Origin: Eubacteriaceae bacterium ES3 | Lineage (GTDB): Bacteria; Bacillota; Clostridia; Eubacteriales; Eubacteriaceae | Assembly (NCBI GenBank): GCA_030586155.1 | Contig: CP130741.1 | Location: forward strand, 1,668,680 to 1,732,679 | DNA: 64,000 nucleotides | Direction: 5' to 3' | Shown here: piece by piece, positions 26,788 through 36,504 of the stretch | Numbering within the stretch: position 1 is the stretch's first letter | Layout: the number at the start of each line of letters is the position of its first letter | The notes under the pieces: generated by a model | Seen by the model: only the letters and a program-made list of their open reading frames with translations | The model's database searches: none | Told to the model about the DNA's origin: nothing | Program-made: the position numbers and the translations under genes

Positions 26788-28266
26788 ATGATCCCAACAG
26801 ACTATAATTTAAGCGACTATGATCCTCATACTGACGGTTTTAATTATTTAAGCGATATAGCAAATGCCTCTATGCTTTCAGAAATTTTGAATACCTCGAT
26901 TGCCCTTAATATTTTTGAAATAATTGATCAATTTGGGGATGATGGTGTAGAACTAGAAATGCTTAGTTATAAAGTAAATATTAAAAGTGAAATTCTTGCT
27001 GAATTCTTAATTGTATTAAAGCAAATGGGTTTTCTTTTCGAGTGGCAAGGTAATTATTCAAATTCTTTATTATCTAAACAATATTTACTGCCAGAAAGTA
27101 TCGATTTTGTCGGAGGTTTAGAGGCCATTCAAAGAACGAACCTAAATAATTGGAAGAAGTTTAAGAACAGACTCTTGTCTAATCAGAAAGAAAGCATCGT
27201 TGAATCAAATATTCAAAATCAACATTGTAAGATAATCAATCAGCATATTTCCAATAGCTGTACAGAATTCTTTGAGGATTTTGAAGGGGCTATCCTGATT
27301 ATTGGAAATCATACTGCTCCCATAATTTCTGCTTTCCTTCAAAAATTTCCACAATCAAAAGTAACAGTTAAAGATCCTTGTTATGATCCAACTATGATTG
27401 ACAGTACTGTGTCTGGAAAAGTCGTCTCATTAAATTCTCTAACAAAACAGAACAATAAATTTAAACTTATTTTTATAACGCTTACTGATTTATCCCCTGA
27501 AAGTATAAGTGATTATTGCAAAAGTTTAACACAGGATGGAATTCTAATGGTTCATGATTACTTTAGAGAGCATAAACCTTTAAAATCAGCTTTAAATTCG
27601 ATAAATCAGCTCTTGCAGGAAGCTTTGCCGGTTAGATCCGCAGCTAGACTAAATGGAATACTTTCAAATTATCAAATGACATCACTTAAACTTGTTCCGT
27701 TGGAATCAGATACAGCAATATATTTTGCAGCTAAAAACATGGAGCCATTATCTAAACTCAAGCTTTCAATTATTCAGCAATTAAAGTATCCGCTTCTAGA
27801 AATTGGCTTTGAAGACGTAATTAAAATTAATCCTGATACAGTTGTAACAACAGAGTTTGCTAAAAACAAATGTACTTTTGGATGTTCATCAGCTGAACTC
27901 AAACATTGTGAAAGAAACCATATGCCTCTTGAAGAAACAAGAAATTTACTTGATTCGTATTCCATTGCCTTTCTTTTAAAAGGTGCGCCAGGTACCGGTG
28001 AATTTCAGAGGAAAGTTCTAAAAGCTGAGGCTTTAGCATTTAAAAAAGGCTATCATAAGGCATTTTCCTTTTGGGCTGGTCCATGTTCAATTTGTCCAGA
28101 ATGCGATTTGTTTAAACCTTGTTCAAATACTAAAAATAGACGACCTTCTATGGAAGGTTCAGGAATCGATGTTTTTGAAACTGTCAGAAACAATGGTGAG
28201 AATTTAAAAACTTTATCTGAGCGCGGAGAATTTGTTAAATACTATGCCTTGCTTTTGCTTAAGTAG
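26788..28266 (+). CDS. Methyltransferase-like protein fused to a DUF2284 metal-binding domain
   Basis: 492 residues. Residues about 20-100 look like the winged-helix dimerisation domain of O-methyltransferases (LSEILNTSIALNIFEII). About 165-310 follow a Rossmann pattern, but the first motif reads ILIIGNHTAP where a SAM-binding GxGxG is expected. About 335-492 match DUF2284, a Cys-rich presumed metal-binding domain, with CTFGC, HCER and CSICPECDLFKPC. Function unknown; DUF2284 proteins are common in anaerobes and methanogens. I start at ATG 26788 (AGAGGAAA upstream); a TTG frame from 26701 would overlap the promoter. Confidence 0.75.
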   Translation: MIPTDYNLSDYDPHTDGFNYLSDIANASMLSEILNTSIALNIFEIIDQFGDDGVELEMLSYKVNIKSEILAEFLIVLKQMGFLFEWQGNYSNSLLSKQYLLPESIDFVGGLEAIQRTNLNNWKKFKNRLLSNQKESIVESNIQNQHCKIINQHISNSCTEFFEDFEGAILIIGNHTAPIISAFLQKFPQSKVTVKDPCYDPTMIDSTVSGKVVSLNSLTKQNNKFKLIFITLTDLSPESISDYCKSLTQDGILMVHDYFREHKPLKSALNSINQLLQEALPVRSAARLNGILSNYQMTSLKLVPLESDTAIYFAAKNMEPLSKLKLSIIQQLKYPLLEIGFEDVIKINPDTVVTTEFAKNKCTFGCSSAELKHCERNHMPLEETRNLLDSYSIAFLLKGAPGTGEFQRKVLKAEALAFKKGYHKAFSFWAGPCSICPECDLFKPCSNTKNRRPSMEGSGIDVFETVRNNGENLKTLSERGEFVKYYALLLLK

Positions 28267-28406
28267 TTGATGATCAATATAATTAGTAATTTATATGAAT
28301 ATAAATGGATTATTTGAAGTTTTTATTAATTTCTGGGTATGAATTAATAAAGGACTTTTTTTGAATTACTGCTAAGGCTTATAAATTATAAAAATGGGGT
28401 CTTCGA

Positions 28407-30821
28407 TTGAAAATAAGAGCAAGAATTTTAATATATCTTTTTATCAGTCTCATTATTGGAACGATTGTAGCTACATTTGCTGTTTCAATGATATCAATCT
28501 CATATATCCATCAGGAAGAAGAAATTGACATCACTAAAAATATTAAAAATGCCAATTCAATTCTGTCATCCAGAATGGCTATGATAGAAGCTATTCTAGT
28601 AGACTGGACAAACTGGGATGACTCGTATCAGTTTATGAACGGTGAATATGAGTCTTATATTGATATTAACTTAGGGTCTGGAACTCTCGAAAATTATAAT
28701 TTATCTTCTATGGTTTTTCTTACAAAGAACTATACAGTAAAACATGTGGACTATTCAAGTGAGAGTCAATTAGATTTAATTACCCCCTTAATTAATAATG
28801 AAGCCTTAATGAAAGCATATTTAACTGATGTTGATAATGTTGATCTTCATACTGGAATCACAGTTGTTGATGGTGATCTATATTTGATTTCTGCCAGCGG
28901 GATTACTGATTCGACCGGCAATGAACCAGCTAATGGGTATCTGATTTTGGTCCAGCAGCTAGGAAATGAATTTTTATCAAATATCGAAGAACTTCTTGAA
29001 ATCGATATGGATTACTTTTATTCAACGGACGTTATAACAGACAATTCCATTAGTGAGCTTCAGTATGAATCAAGTATTCGGGAAAATAGGCAACTGATTA
29101 CGACTACTTACTTAGAAGATGTATTGACAGGTGAAACCATTTATTTTATAGCTACAAACACTCGAATCTCTTATATAAATGCGATACAAACATTATTAAT
29201 GGTTTCTTTATCTATCACTTTAATTTTTATTATTATCATATTTGCTTCATATTATTCTTTAAACCGAATTGTGATTTCTAGAATTTTGAAACTTGCAAAA
29301 TTTCTAGATAAGGTAATAAGTGAGAATAATTTGACTTTACGGATCAATCCAACTGGCAATGATGAAATTACCTTTTTAACAAGAGGTCTAAATAGAATGT
29401 TGGAAATGTTAAACCAGGATTTTGATAAATTAATCGAAAATGATGAACGACTGCATTTGTTATTGGATGCGACTAGTGATGGTTACTTGGATTATTTCAG
29501 AAAAACTGGTACTGTTATTGTTAGCAATAATTTTCTAGTTCATATGGGTTATCACTTTGAATCCAATCAGCTTACATATGATCAGGCTTGCAGCTTTATA
29601 AATAAAGCTGACATGGTTGACTTTAGAGCAAAAATAGATACTTATCTTAAAGATAATAGCTCAGGCTTTAATGCTGAAGTGCGTGTGAAAAAAGCAGACG
29701 GACAGTTTGCCTGGATTTTGGTTCGTGGAAAAACAGTAGAGTTTGATGCTGCTGATATCCCCTCTCGCTGGATAGCCAGTCTTTTAGATATAACAGAAGA
29801 TAAAAAAAAGAGCGAAGAAATTATTTATCTGCTACAAACAGATCCTGTCACACAGCTACAAAATAGAAACTATCTTGAAGGTATACTTGTTGATTTAGAA
29901 CAATCATCGAAAGAATATTATTGCATTATTATGATCGACGTTAATGCCCTTAAATTGACTAATGATGCATTTGGTCATAAGGAAGGCGACCAACTTTTAA
30001 GAATTGTAGGTGATACGCTTAAACATCATTGTAGTGACACAGATTATCCAGTTCGCTGGGGTGGTGATGAGTTTTTAATATTAGTCCGCAATAATGCAAA
30101 TTATGCCAGAGAACTAATTAAAGGCATTAAGGCAGATTTGGATCGGTACGTCGATTTCCTCATAAATGTCAGTGTATCAATCGGTCTGGCCTGTTATCGG
30201 GAAACAGATAAGAGTATTGACAATGTAATTAAACGAGCTGAAGATAGAATGTATCATGAAAAAATTTCTGAAAGCAGCAGAATAAAAGAAGAAATATTAG
30301 AAGAGCTTTCTGTTCGTTTAAAAAAGAAGATTCCCTCGGATTTTGAAAAGTTTCCTTATCTACTTAAAAATCTAAATCTATTGGGTACAGCAGCGGGATT
30401 ATCGCAACACCAATTGAAGAAGCTGTCATTACTGGCAACCTATTATAATATTGGAAAAATTACATTACCAGATGAGCTCATTAACAAAACAACAGATACA
30501 ATTACTGATGAGGACTGGAAAGTCTTTCGAACACATCCAGAGGCGGGCTATCGAATCGCACGACAATTACCCAAACTGTCATCAATTGCTGATGAAATAC
30601 TTTGCATACATGAACATATAGATGGTTCTGGATATCCCAATAATCTTGAAGGCGATGAAATTCCCCTGTTATCTCGGATTTTATTAATCGTTTTAATGTA
30701 TTGTACTGAAATGAATGTATTTAATATGGACTCACGAAAAGTAGCCGCGAATTTTCAAAAATATGCAGGAAAAGAATTAGACGGCCGGTTAGTTGAATTG
30801 TTTTTAAGCCTTAAAAAATAA
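28407..30821 (+). CDS. CHASE4-HAMP-PAS-GGDEF-HD signalling protein with degenerate HD motif
   Basis: 804 residues, TTG start. Membrane helices at about 7-30 and 253-283 bracket an outer CHASE4 sensor domain (DWTNWDDSYQFM near 67). HAMP (about 285-335), PAS (about 350-465) and GGDEF (about 475-625) follow. The GGDEF motif RWGGDEF (550-556) is intact, so c-di-GMP synthesis is plausible. The C-terminal HD-GYP-like domain keeps GKI, HPEAG and DGSGYP. However, the metal-binding HD pair is Tyr680-Asn681, so phosphodiesterase activity is unlikely and the domain may only sense or bind. It is a single-gene unit. Confidence 0.85.
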   Translation: MKIRARILIYLFISLIIGTIVATFAVSMISISYIHQEEEIDITKNIKNANSILSSRMAMIEAILVDWTNWDDSYQFMNGEYESYIDINLGSGTLENYNLSSMVFLTKNYTVKHVDYSSESQLDLITPLINNEALMKAYLTDVDNVDLHTGITVVDGDLYLISASGITDSTGNEPANGYLILVQQLGNEFLSNIEELLEIDMDYFYSTDVITDNSISELQYESSIRENRQLITTTYLEDVLTGETIYFIATNTRISYINAIQTLLMVSLSITLIFIIIIFASYYSLNRIVISRILKLAKFLDKVISENNLTLRINPTGNDEITFLTRGLNRMLEMLNQDFDKLIENDERLHLLLDATSDGYLDYFRKTGTVIVSNNFLVHMGYHFESNQLTYDQACSFINKADMVDFRAKIDTYLKDNSSGFNAEVRVKKADGQFAWILVRGKTVEFDAADIPSRWIASLLDITEDKKKSEEIIYLLQTDPVTQLQNRNYLEGILVDLEQSSKEYYCIIMIDVNALKLTNDAFGHKEGDQLLRIVGDTLKHHCSDTDYPVRWGGDEFLILVRNNANYARELIKGIKADLDRYVDFLINVSVSIGLACYRETDKSIDNVIKRAEDRMYHEKISESSRIKEEILEELSVRLKKKIPSDFEKFPYLLKNLNLLGTAAGLSQHQLKKLSLLATYYNIGKITLPDELINKTTDTITDEDWKVFRTHPEAGYRIARQLPKLSSIADEILCIHEHIDGSGYPNNLEGDEIPLLSRILLIVLMYCTEMNVFNMDSRKVAANFQKYAGKELDGRLVELFLSLKK

Positions 30822-30903
30822 GAAAACTTGTTTAACTATTTTTCCCCACTAGATTTCTTTTTATGCTATAATTTTTATATAAAAACACTGTAAAGGAAAC
30901 AAT

Positions 30904-31926
30904 ATGAAACAGAATGCTTCGTATTATATGCCACCGGAATGGGCTCATCATGAACGCACACTTATCGAATGGCCGGTGAAAGAGTCATTAGTATTCCCTG
31001 CGAATTTTGAAGAAGTACTGGATGGTTATACTCAAACAATTTTAGCAATTTCAGAATTTGAACCAGTTACGCTCATTGTAAATCACGATGCTTTCAAAGA
31101 TGCAAAATCCCGATGTGGCAGCCATATTGACTATGTTATTATTTCTCATAATGACGGCTGGTGCCGAGATAATGGTCCAACTATAGTAATCAATAAAAAT
31201 GGTGAGCGCAAGGGAATCAATTGGAAGTTTAATGCTTGGGGCGAAAAATATAAACCATTTGATTTGGATAATGAAGTTGCACCTAAAATTTTAAAAAGCT
31301 ATGATATTCCCTGCATTGACTCTCCATTAGTTCTCGAAGGAGGATCAATTCATGTTGATGGAGAAGGTACGCTTCTGACTACTGAAGAATGTTTATTAAA
31401 TAAAAACCGTAATCCTCTTTTTTCCAAGAGCTTAATTGAACGAGAACTAAAAAATCAGCTGGGTGTATCACAAATTATCTGGTTAAAACGTGGTCTATAT
31501 GGTGATGAGACGGATGGACATATCGATAATGTAGCCTGTTTCTCAAAACCAGGGACAATTCTGACCCAAACATGCTCAAATTCAGGGGATATCAATCATG
31601 GTCGTACGATGGAAAATCTGGATATTTTAGAAAATACTCGTGATGCCTCAGGACGTTCACCTGAAGTAATTCACATCGAACAACCACCAGCCCGTGTTTA
31701 TAAAAAGACACTTCTACCACTTAGTTATCTGAATTTTTATATCGTTAATTATGGGATTATTTTACCTGTTTTTGGTGATGATGCAAGAAAATCGGATGAA
31801 AATGCAATTTCAATTCTAAAAGAAGCTTTTCCTGGATATCAAGTTGTTTCAGTAGATGGTATGCCGCTTATTAAAGAAGGCGGAAACGTACATTGTATAA
31901 CTCAACAGATTCCTTCCGGAAAATAA
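30904..31926 (+). CDS. aguA: Agmatine deiminase AguA
   Basis: 340 residues of the guanidino-group-modifying family. It hydrolyses agmatine to N-carbamoylputrescine and ammonia. Motifs WCRDNGP, EGGSIHVDGEGT and GDETDGHIDN are present, and the nucleophile is Cys331 in GGNVHC near the C-terminus. TATAAT at 30867-30872 and AAAGGA serve it. aguB follows 12 bases later. Together they turn agmatine into putrescine, for polyamine supply or nitrogen and energy use. Confidence 0.95.
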   Translation: MKQNASYYMPPEWAHHERTLIEWPVKESLVFPANFEEVLDGYTQTILAISEFEPVTLIVNHDAFKDAKSRCGSHIDYVIISHNDGWCRDNGPTIVINKNGERKGINWKFNAWGEKYKPFDLDNEVAPKILKSYDIPCIDSPLVLEGGSIHVDGEGTLLTTEECLLNKNRNPLFSKSLIERELKNQLGVSQIIWLKRGLYGDETDGHIDNVACFSKPGTILTQTCSNSGDINHGRTMENLDILENTRDASGRSPEVIHIEQPPARVYKKTLLPLSYLNFYIVNYGIILPVFGDDARKSDENAISILKEAFPGYQVVSVDGMPLIKEGGNVHCITQQIPSGK

Positions 31927-31938
31927 GAAAGGAAAACT

Positions 31939-32808
31939 ATGAGGCATGTAAAAATTGCTGCAACTCAAATGCGTTGCACAAGTGACTTACACACAAATAT
32001 AAAAACAGCAGAATCAATAGTTAGAGAGGCTGCAGCTCAAGGTGCTCAAATAATTTTATTACAGGAATTATTTGAGACTCTTTATTTCTGTCAAAAAGAA
32101 AACCCGAATTATTATCAGATTGCTTCAACAGTTGAAAGTAACATCGCAATCAATCATTTTAAAACAATTGCCAGAGAGCTTTCAGTTGTTTTGCCAATCA
32201 GTTTTTATGAACGAAAAAATAATGCCTTATTTAATTCAATCGTTGTAATAGATGCTGATGGGAGCATTTCCGACACCTACCGTAAAAGTCATATTCCCGA
32301 CGGACCTGGCTATGAAGAAAAATACTATTTTTCGCCTGGAGATACAGGTTTTAAAGTATTTGAGACAAAATATGCGAAAATTGGCGTTGGAATCTGCTGG
32401 GATCAGTGGTTTCCAGAAGCAGCCAGAGCAATGGTTTTAATGGGTGCAGAACTTTTATTCTATCCGACGGCGATTGGTTCGGAACCGGAAAGTCCAGAAA
32501 TCGATTCAAAAGATCACTGGCAACGATGCATGATTGGACATGCTGCATGTAATCTGGTTCCTGTTATTGCTTCTAATCGGATCGGTGAAGAAACAATTGA
32601 AAATTCAACAATTACATTCTATGGATCTTCTTTTATTGCCGGAACGACAGGCGAAATAATTAAGGAAGCCGATCGAAGTACTCAAACCGTTATTACTGTT
32701 GATTTTGATCTGGACAAGTTGGTAGAACAGCGTCTTGAATGGGGACTTTTTAGAGATCGAAGACCAGAATTATATGAAATTTTGTCAAGTCTTGATGGAA
32801 CAATTTAA
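31939..32808 (+). CDS. aguB: N-carbamoylputrescine amidase AguB
   Basis: 289-residue nitrilase-superfamily hydrolase. It cleaves N-carbamoylputrescine to putrescine, CO2 and ammonia. The Glu-Lys-Cys triad is visible: Glu in LLQELFETLYF, Lys in YRKSHIPDG and Cys153 in GICWDQWFPEAAR. It follows aguA directly and is closed by a strong terminator, so the two form a complete operon. Confidence 0.95.
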   Translation: MRHVKIAATQMRCTSDLHTNIKTAESIVREAAAQGAQIILLQELFETLYFCQKENPNYYQIASTVESNIAINHFKTIARELSVVLPISFYERKNNALFNSIVVIDADGSISDTYRKSHIPDGPGYEEKYYFSPGDTGFKVFETKYAKIGVGICWDQWFPEAARAMVLMGAELLFYPTAIGSEPESPEIDSKDHWQRCMIGHAACNLVPVIASNRIGEETIENSTITFYGSSFIAGTTGEIIKEADRSTQTVITVDFDLDKLVEQRLEWGLFRDRRPELYEILSSLDGTI

Positions 32809-32809
32809 A

Positions 32810-32843
32810 AACCCCCCCTGAAACACTTAATGTTTCAGGGGGA
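32810..32843. terminator. Bidirectional terminator after aguB
   Basis: CCCCCTGAAACA-cttaa-TGTTTCAGGGGG, a perfect 12-bp stem between convergent aguB and the PfpI-like gene, flanked by A4 and AATTCTT. Confidence 0.85.
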
Positions 32844-32847
32844 ATTC

Positions 32848-33366
32848 TTATTGTTCGCTCAATACCTTAATATAATCTCTCATATATTCTGGTAAATCTG
32901 GTGGCCGACGACTAGAAACAATGTGACCATCAATAATTGAAGGAACATCATGCCAGGTTGCTCCGGCATTTGTCATATCATCTTTAATACCCGGAGTGCT
33001 GGTAACATTTTTACCATTAAGGATATCAGCAGAGATTAGAACCCAACCTGCATGGCAAATTTGACCAATAGCCCGTTTCCTTTCATTCATATTTTTAACT
33101 AAATTAATGACTTCAGGCAAACGACGTAGTGCATCAGGAGCCCATCCTCCTGGAACCAATATACCATCATAATCTTCAGGATTTATATCTGTAAATGAAT
33201 AATCAGATACACATGGTACGCCATATTTTCCAATATATGTTTTTCCGGCTTCATCACCGACCACATGAACCACTGCCCCTTCTTCACGCAGGCGAAGAAC
33301 AGGATACCATAATTCCAGATCTTCAAAATCCTTGCTGATTAAAGCAATAATTTTTTTTGTTTTCAT
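32848..33366 (-). CDS. DJ-1/PfpI-family protein
   Basis: 172 residues of the class I glutamine-amidotransferase-like fold. The nucleophile elbow IGQICHAGWVLISA carries the conserved Cys, and Glu is in KDFEDLELWYP. Relatives are general stress proteins such as YhbO/YraA, with glyoxalase, deglycase or chaperone activity reported for some. I start at ATG 33366, preceded by AGGAGGT; the earlier in-frame codon at 33411 has no such signal. Confidence 0.85.
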   Translation of the reverse strand: MKTKKIIALISKDFEDLELWYPVLRLREEGAVVHVVGDEAGKTYIGKYGVPCVSDYSFTDINPEDYDGILVPGGWAPDALRRLPEVINLVKNMNERKRAIGQICHAGWVLISADILNGKNVTSTPGIKDDMTNAGATWHDVPSIIDGHIVSSRRPPDLPEYMRDYIKVLSEQ

Positions 33367-33453
33367 TTTTACCTCCTGAATTTTATTAAAGTGTTCGAAA
33401 TTATCGAACAAATAAACGCATTTATTTGTATTTGTAGAAATGCGTATTATTTT

Positions 33454-34029
33454 TTAGGCATTACCCCTTGAACCTGGTTTTACAACAGGTATTTTATTTT
33501 CTTTACAAACCGGGCATTCATCTGGTTCCCAGGCAGTTATTTCCAGTTTGATCGCAGAATAGATTGGCATATCGATCTCGACTCCCTGGGCTCGCCGATC
33601 AGCGATGCAAGCAACGCCCAAAACCTCAGCTCCTAAAGATTCCAGAACCTTTTTTGTTTCAATGGTAGATTTTCCGGTAGTAACTACATCTTCAGTAATA
33701 ATTACCTTTTCACCTGGTTTAATTTCAAAACCGCGTCTAAGCTCCATTTTTCCATCTTTTCGTTCAGTAAAAATAGACTCTTTACCAAGTTGTCGTCCAA
33801 TCTCATAGGATACAACAACACCGCCCATAGCCGGACCTACCACTTTATCAATCTGGAGATCTTTAAGTTGTTCAACAACTGGTTTTAAAACTTTTTCTGC
33901 CTGATTAGGAAATCTCAATACTTTTGCACATTGTACATACTGATCACTGTGCTTTCCGGATGACAAAAGAAAGTGTCCTTCTAAAAAAGCATCGGTTTCT
34001 TTTAAAATTTCTAAAATATCTTGACTCAT
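33454..34029 (-). CDS. pyrE: Orotate phosphoribosyltransferase PyrE
   Basis: 191 residues. It joins orotate and PRPP to give orotidine 5'-phosphate. The PRPP-binding loop [13 protein letters not shown] is clear, as is the VGPAMGGVV loop. A C-terminal CPVC motif with Cys pairs is seen in some clostridial PyrE. It is the last gene of the pyrimidine unit, 30 bases after pyrD. Confidence 0.95.
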   Translation of the reverse strand: MSQDILEILKETDAFLEGHFLLSSGKHSDQYVQCAKVLRFPNQAEKVLKPVVEQLKDLQIDKVVGPAMGGVVVSYEIGRQLGKESIFTERKDGKMELRRGFEIKPGEKVIITEDVVTTGKSTIETKKVLESLGAEVLGVACIADRRAQGVEIDMPIYSAIKLEITAWEPDECPVCKENKIPVVKPGSRGNA

Positions 34030-34059
34030 TATAATCCTCTTTTCTGTAATTTTTATAAA

Positions 34060-34965
34060 TTATATAATGCCACGAATGCTAGATATATTATCCAGTTTTT
34101 CGTCTTTACAATATTTTTCTAGACCATCAATAATTGAAATAGCCACATTGGGATTGTTAAAATTAATTGTTCCAATTTGTATACAGGTTGCACCAACCAT
34201 TATAAACTCTAAGGCGTCTCGCCAGTCAGATATTCCCCCCATAGCCATGATCGGTATATTTACAGCCTGACAAACCTGGTGAGTCATTCTTAAGGCTATA
34301 GGTTTAACTGCCGGTCCTGACAAACCGGCATATAAATTATCGAACACAGGTTGTTTCTTTTGATAATCAATGGCCATACCCTGAACTGTATTAATTAAGG
34401 ACAGTCCAGAAGCACCAGCAGCTTCACAGGCTTTGGCAATTTCTGTTATAGATTCTCCATTAGGTGAAAGTTTAACCATGATCGGATGTTTAGAAATTGA
34501 AACAACCTTTTTTGTAATGTCTTCAGCCATTGATGCTTTAATACCATAGGCCATGCCACCAGCTTTGACATTTGGGCAGGAAATATTGAGCTCGATCAGT
34601 TGTACATCTAAATCATTAAGTTTTTCGACCGCGTCAAGATAGCTGGTTTCATCTTTTCCCCCTACATTAACAATTGTTACAGTATCAAGAGCTTTTAAAT
34701 GAGGCCATTCATTGCTGATAAAAGAATCAATTCCTGGATTTTCCAGACCAATACTATTCATCAGTCCTGCCGGGGTTTCCCATAAACGCATACCTTTATT
34801 GCCTGGTCGGGGCTCAAGCGTAAGCCCTTTTGTGCATAAGCCACCGAGTTTGTCCAAATCATAAAAGGTTTCGTATTCTCTGCCAAAACCAAAAGTTCCA
34901 GATGCTGGAACAACCGGATTTTTAAATTCAATTTCATTAAATTTCGTCACCAAAGGATTAGACAT
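34060..34965 (-). CDS. pyrD: Dihydroorotate dehydrogenase B, catalytic subunit PyrD
   Basis: 301 residues, class 1B. It oxidises dihydroorotate to orotate on FMN and passes electrons to NAD through PyrK. ISCPNVKAGG holds the catalytic Cys of class 1 enzymes, and GGISDWRDALEFIM is the FMN phosphate site. I start it at ATG 34965 with AGGAGGT upstream; the frame open to 35064 lies inside pyrK. It overlaps pyrK by 8 bases. Confidence 0.95.
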   Translation of the reverse strand: MSNPLVTKFNEIEFKNPVVPASGTFGFGREYETFYDLDKLGGLCTKGLTLEPRPGNKGMRLWETPAGLMNSIGLENPGIDSFISNEWPHLKALDTVTIVNVGGKDETSYLDAVEKLNDLDVQLIELNISCPNVKAGGMAYGIKASMAEDITKKVVSISKHPIMVKLSPNGESITEIAKACEAAGASGLSLINTVQGMAIDYQKKQPVFDNLYAGLSGPAVKPIALRMTHQVCQAVNIPIMAMGGISDWRDALEFIMVGATCIQIGTINFNNPNVAISIIDGLEKYCKDEKLDNISSIRGII

Positions 34966-35662
34966 CAAAAACCTCCTCTCGTAAAAAAACAGGACCGTCT
35001 TTACACACTTTTTTATTCCCGCTTTTCGTCTGACAAGTACAACCAAGACACGCACCGATACCACAAGCCATGTGAGCTTCTAATGAGACATAAACCGGAG
35101 TTGTGGCAGGTATGATATTTGAAAGGGCTTTCATCATAATTTCTGGGCCACATGTCATGACAGTATCACTTTCAGAAATTTTTACATCATCAGTAATAAT
35201 TCCACCAACATTTACGGTTATCTCATCACAAATTGATTCAAACAGATTAACAGTATAAGGAATGTCGCGAAAACCCAAATATGCACGACATTGTTTAGTC
35301 GGGTTTTTAATTTTAAAATTTTTAGCCAGATAAAATAAGGGTGCTACACCAATTCCACCACCAACAATTACCAAATTATTGTCAATTTCCGGAAATCCAT
35401 TTCCATAAGGTCCCTGAATTTCTACAGAATCCCCAACATTTAATTTTTGAAATATCTGAGTTCCTTTACCGACAACCTGATATAGAAATACCAATTTCCC
35501 CGGTTCAAAATCAAAAACACTAATTGGTCTTGATAATAAAGGGTCTTTATCCCAAGCTCTTAACATAAAAAATTGCCCAGGCAAGACGTTATTTTCCTGA
35601 TACTCAAGGGTCATTTTCATGATACCGGGTTGCATCATTACATTTTCAAGTATTATAGCCAT
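34958..35662 (-). CDS. pyrK: Dihydroorotate dehydrogenase B, electron-transfer subunit PyrK
   Basis: 234 residues with a ferredoxin-reductase-like FAD domain (RPISVFDFE), an NAD-binding part (GGGIGVAPLFYLAK) and a C-terminal [2Fe-2S] motif, CGIGACLGCTC plus a later Cys in KVCKDGP. It links PyrD to NAD. It overlaps pyrF by 10 bases and pyrD by 8, so subunit production is coupled. Confidence 0.95.
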   Translation of the reverse strand: MAIILENVMMQPGIMKMTLEYQENNVLPGQFFMLRAWDKDPLLSRPISVFDFEPGKLVFLYQVVGKGTQIFQKLNVGDSVEIQGPYGNGFPEIDNNLVIVGGGIGVAPLFYLAKNFKIKNPTKQCRAYLGFRDIPYTVNLFESICDEITVNVGGIITDDVKISESDTVMTCGPEIMMKALSNIIPATTPVYVSLEAHMACGIGACLGCTCQTKSGNKKVCKDGPVFLREEVFDV

Positions 35663-36504
35663 TTAAGGATGTCCTCCTTCATGGCAAGGGTCGCATTCCG
35701 AACATGATCAGCAAAAAGTTCCCCTTCACAACCAACCTTTTGGTGGGCAGTAATTAAACCACGCGAAGAATTAACAACTGCACAGGATGATTTTTTCAGA
35801 ATTTTTGCAATATCTTCACCGGTTCCACCTTGTGCACCATAACCAGGCACTAGAAAATAGGTATGTGGTGAAAGCTTTTGAATTTGTTCAAATTCTTCAG
35901 GACACGTTAAACCCACAACTGCACCGATTGAAGAAAATCCAGATTCACCTCTAAAAGATTCCCCCCATTTTTCGATTTTTTCACCAATTACTTCGTATAT
36001 CGTTTTGCCTTCAGAATCTCTATTTTGCAAGTCGGCAGCAGACGGATTAGAGGTTCTCTGCAAAACGAAAAGACCCTTTTCTTTTAGATATGGGTAATAT
36101 GGTGAAACAGCGTCTTCTCCCATATAGGCGTTAATAGTCATGATATCTACTTCAAAATCACCGGTAAAATGTCCCTTAGCGTATTGTTCCCCTGTAGAAG
36201 AAATATCACCTCGTTTAACATCGCCAATAACAATGTTACCTTTGTTTCTAGCATATTTTACAGTCTCACTGTATGCTTTAAGTCCATCAAGGCCAAGAGC
36301 TTCATAGCAGGCGATTTGCACCTTGTAACAGGCAGCAAGATCAGATGTTGCATCAATAATGTTTTTATTGAATAATAAGATCTTTTCGCCATCAGTAAGG
36401 TCCTGTTCCACTAAATATTTTGGTAGAAATTTTACAGTGGAATCTAGGCCTACGCAGATAGGTCCTCTTTTTATAGCTTCATTATACAAACGATCCATTA
36501 TCAT
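35653..36504 (-). CDS. pyrF: Orotidine 5'-phosphate decarboxylase PyrF
   Basis: 283 residues, the longer class 2 form typical of clostridia. It makes UMP. The catalytic DVKRGDI motif is near residue 97, and the phosphate-gripping VPGYGAQGG and NSSRGL segments follow. Its start overlaps the end of pyrC by 23 bases; ATG 36504 is preceded by GGGGGAAA. Confidence 0.95.
   Translation of the reverse strand: MIMDRLYNEAIKRGPICVGLDSTVKFLPKYLVEQDLTDGEKILLFNKNIIDATSDLAACYKVQIACYEALGLDGLKAYSETVKYARNKGNIVIGDVKRGDISSTGEQYAKGHFTGDFEVDIMTINAYMGEDAVSPYYPYLKEKGLFVLQRTSNPSAADLQNRDSEGKTIYEVIGEKIEKWGESFRGESGFSSIGAVVGLTCPEEFEQIQKLSPHTYFLVPGYGAQGGTGEDIAKILKKSSCAVVNSSRGLITAHQKVGCEGELFADHVRNATLAMKEDILKWL

Noticed and set aside
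34966-35064. N-terminal extension of pyrD upstream of ATG 34965
   Set aside because: It lies inside pyrK in another frame, while a strong AGGAGGT sits just before ATG 34965.
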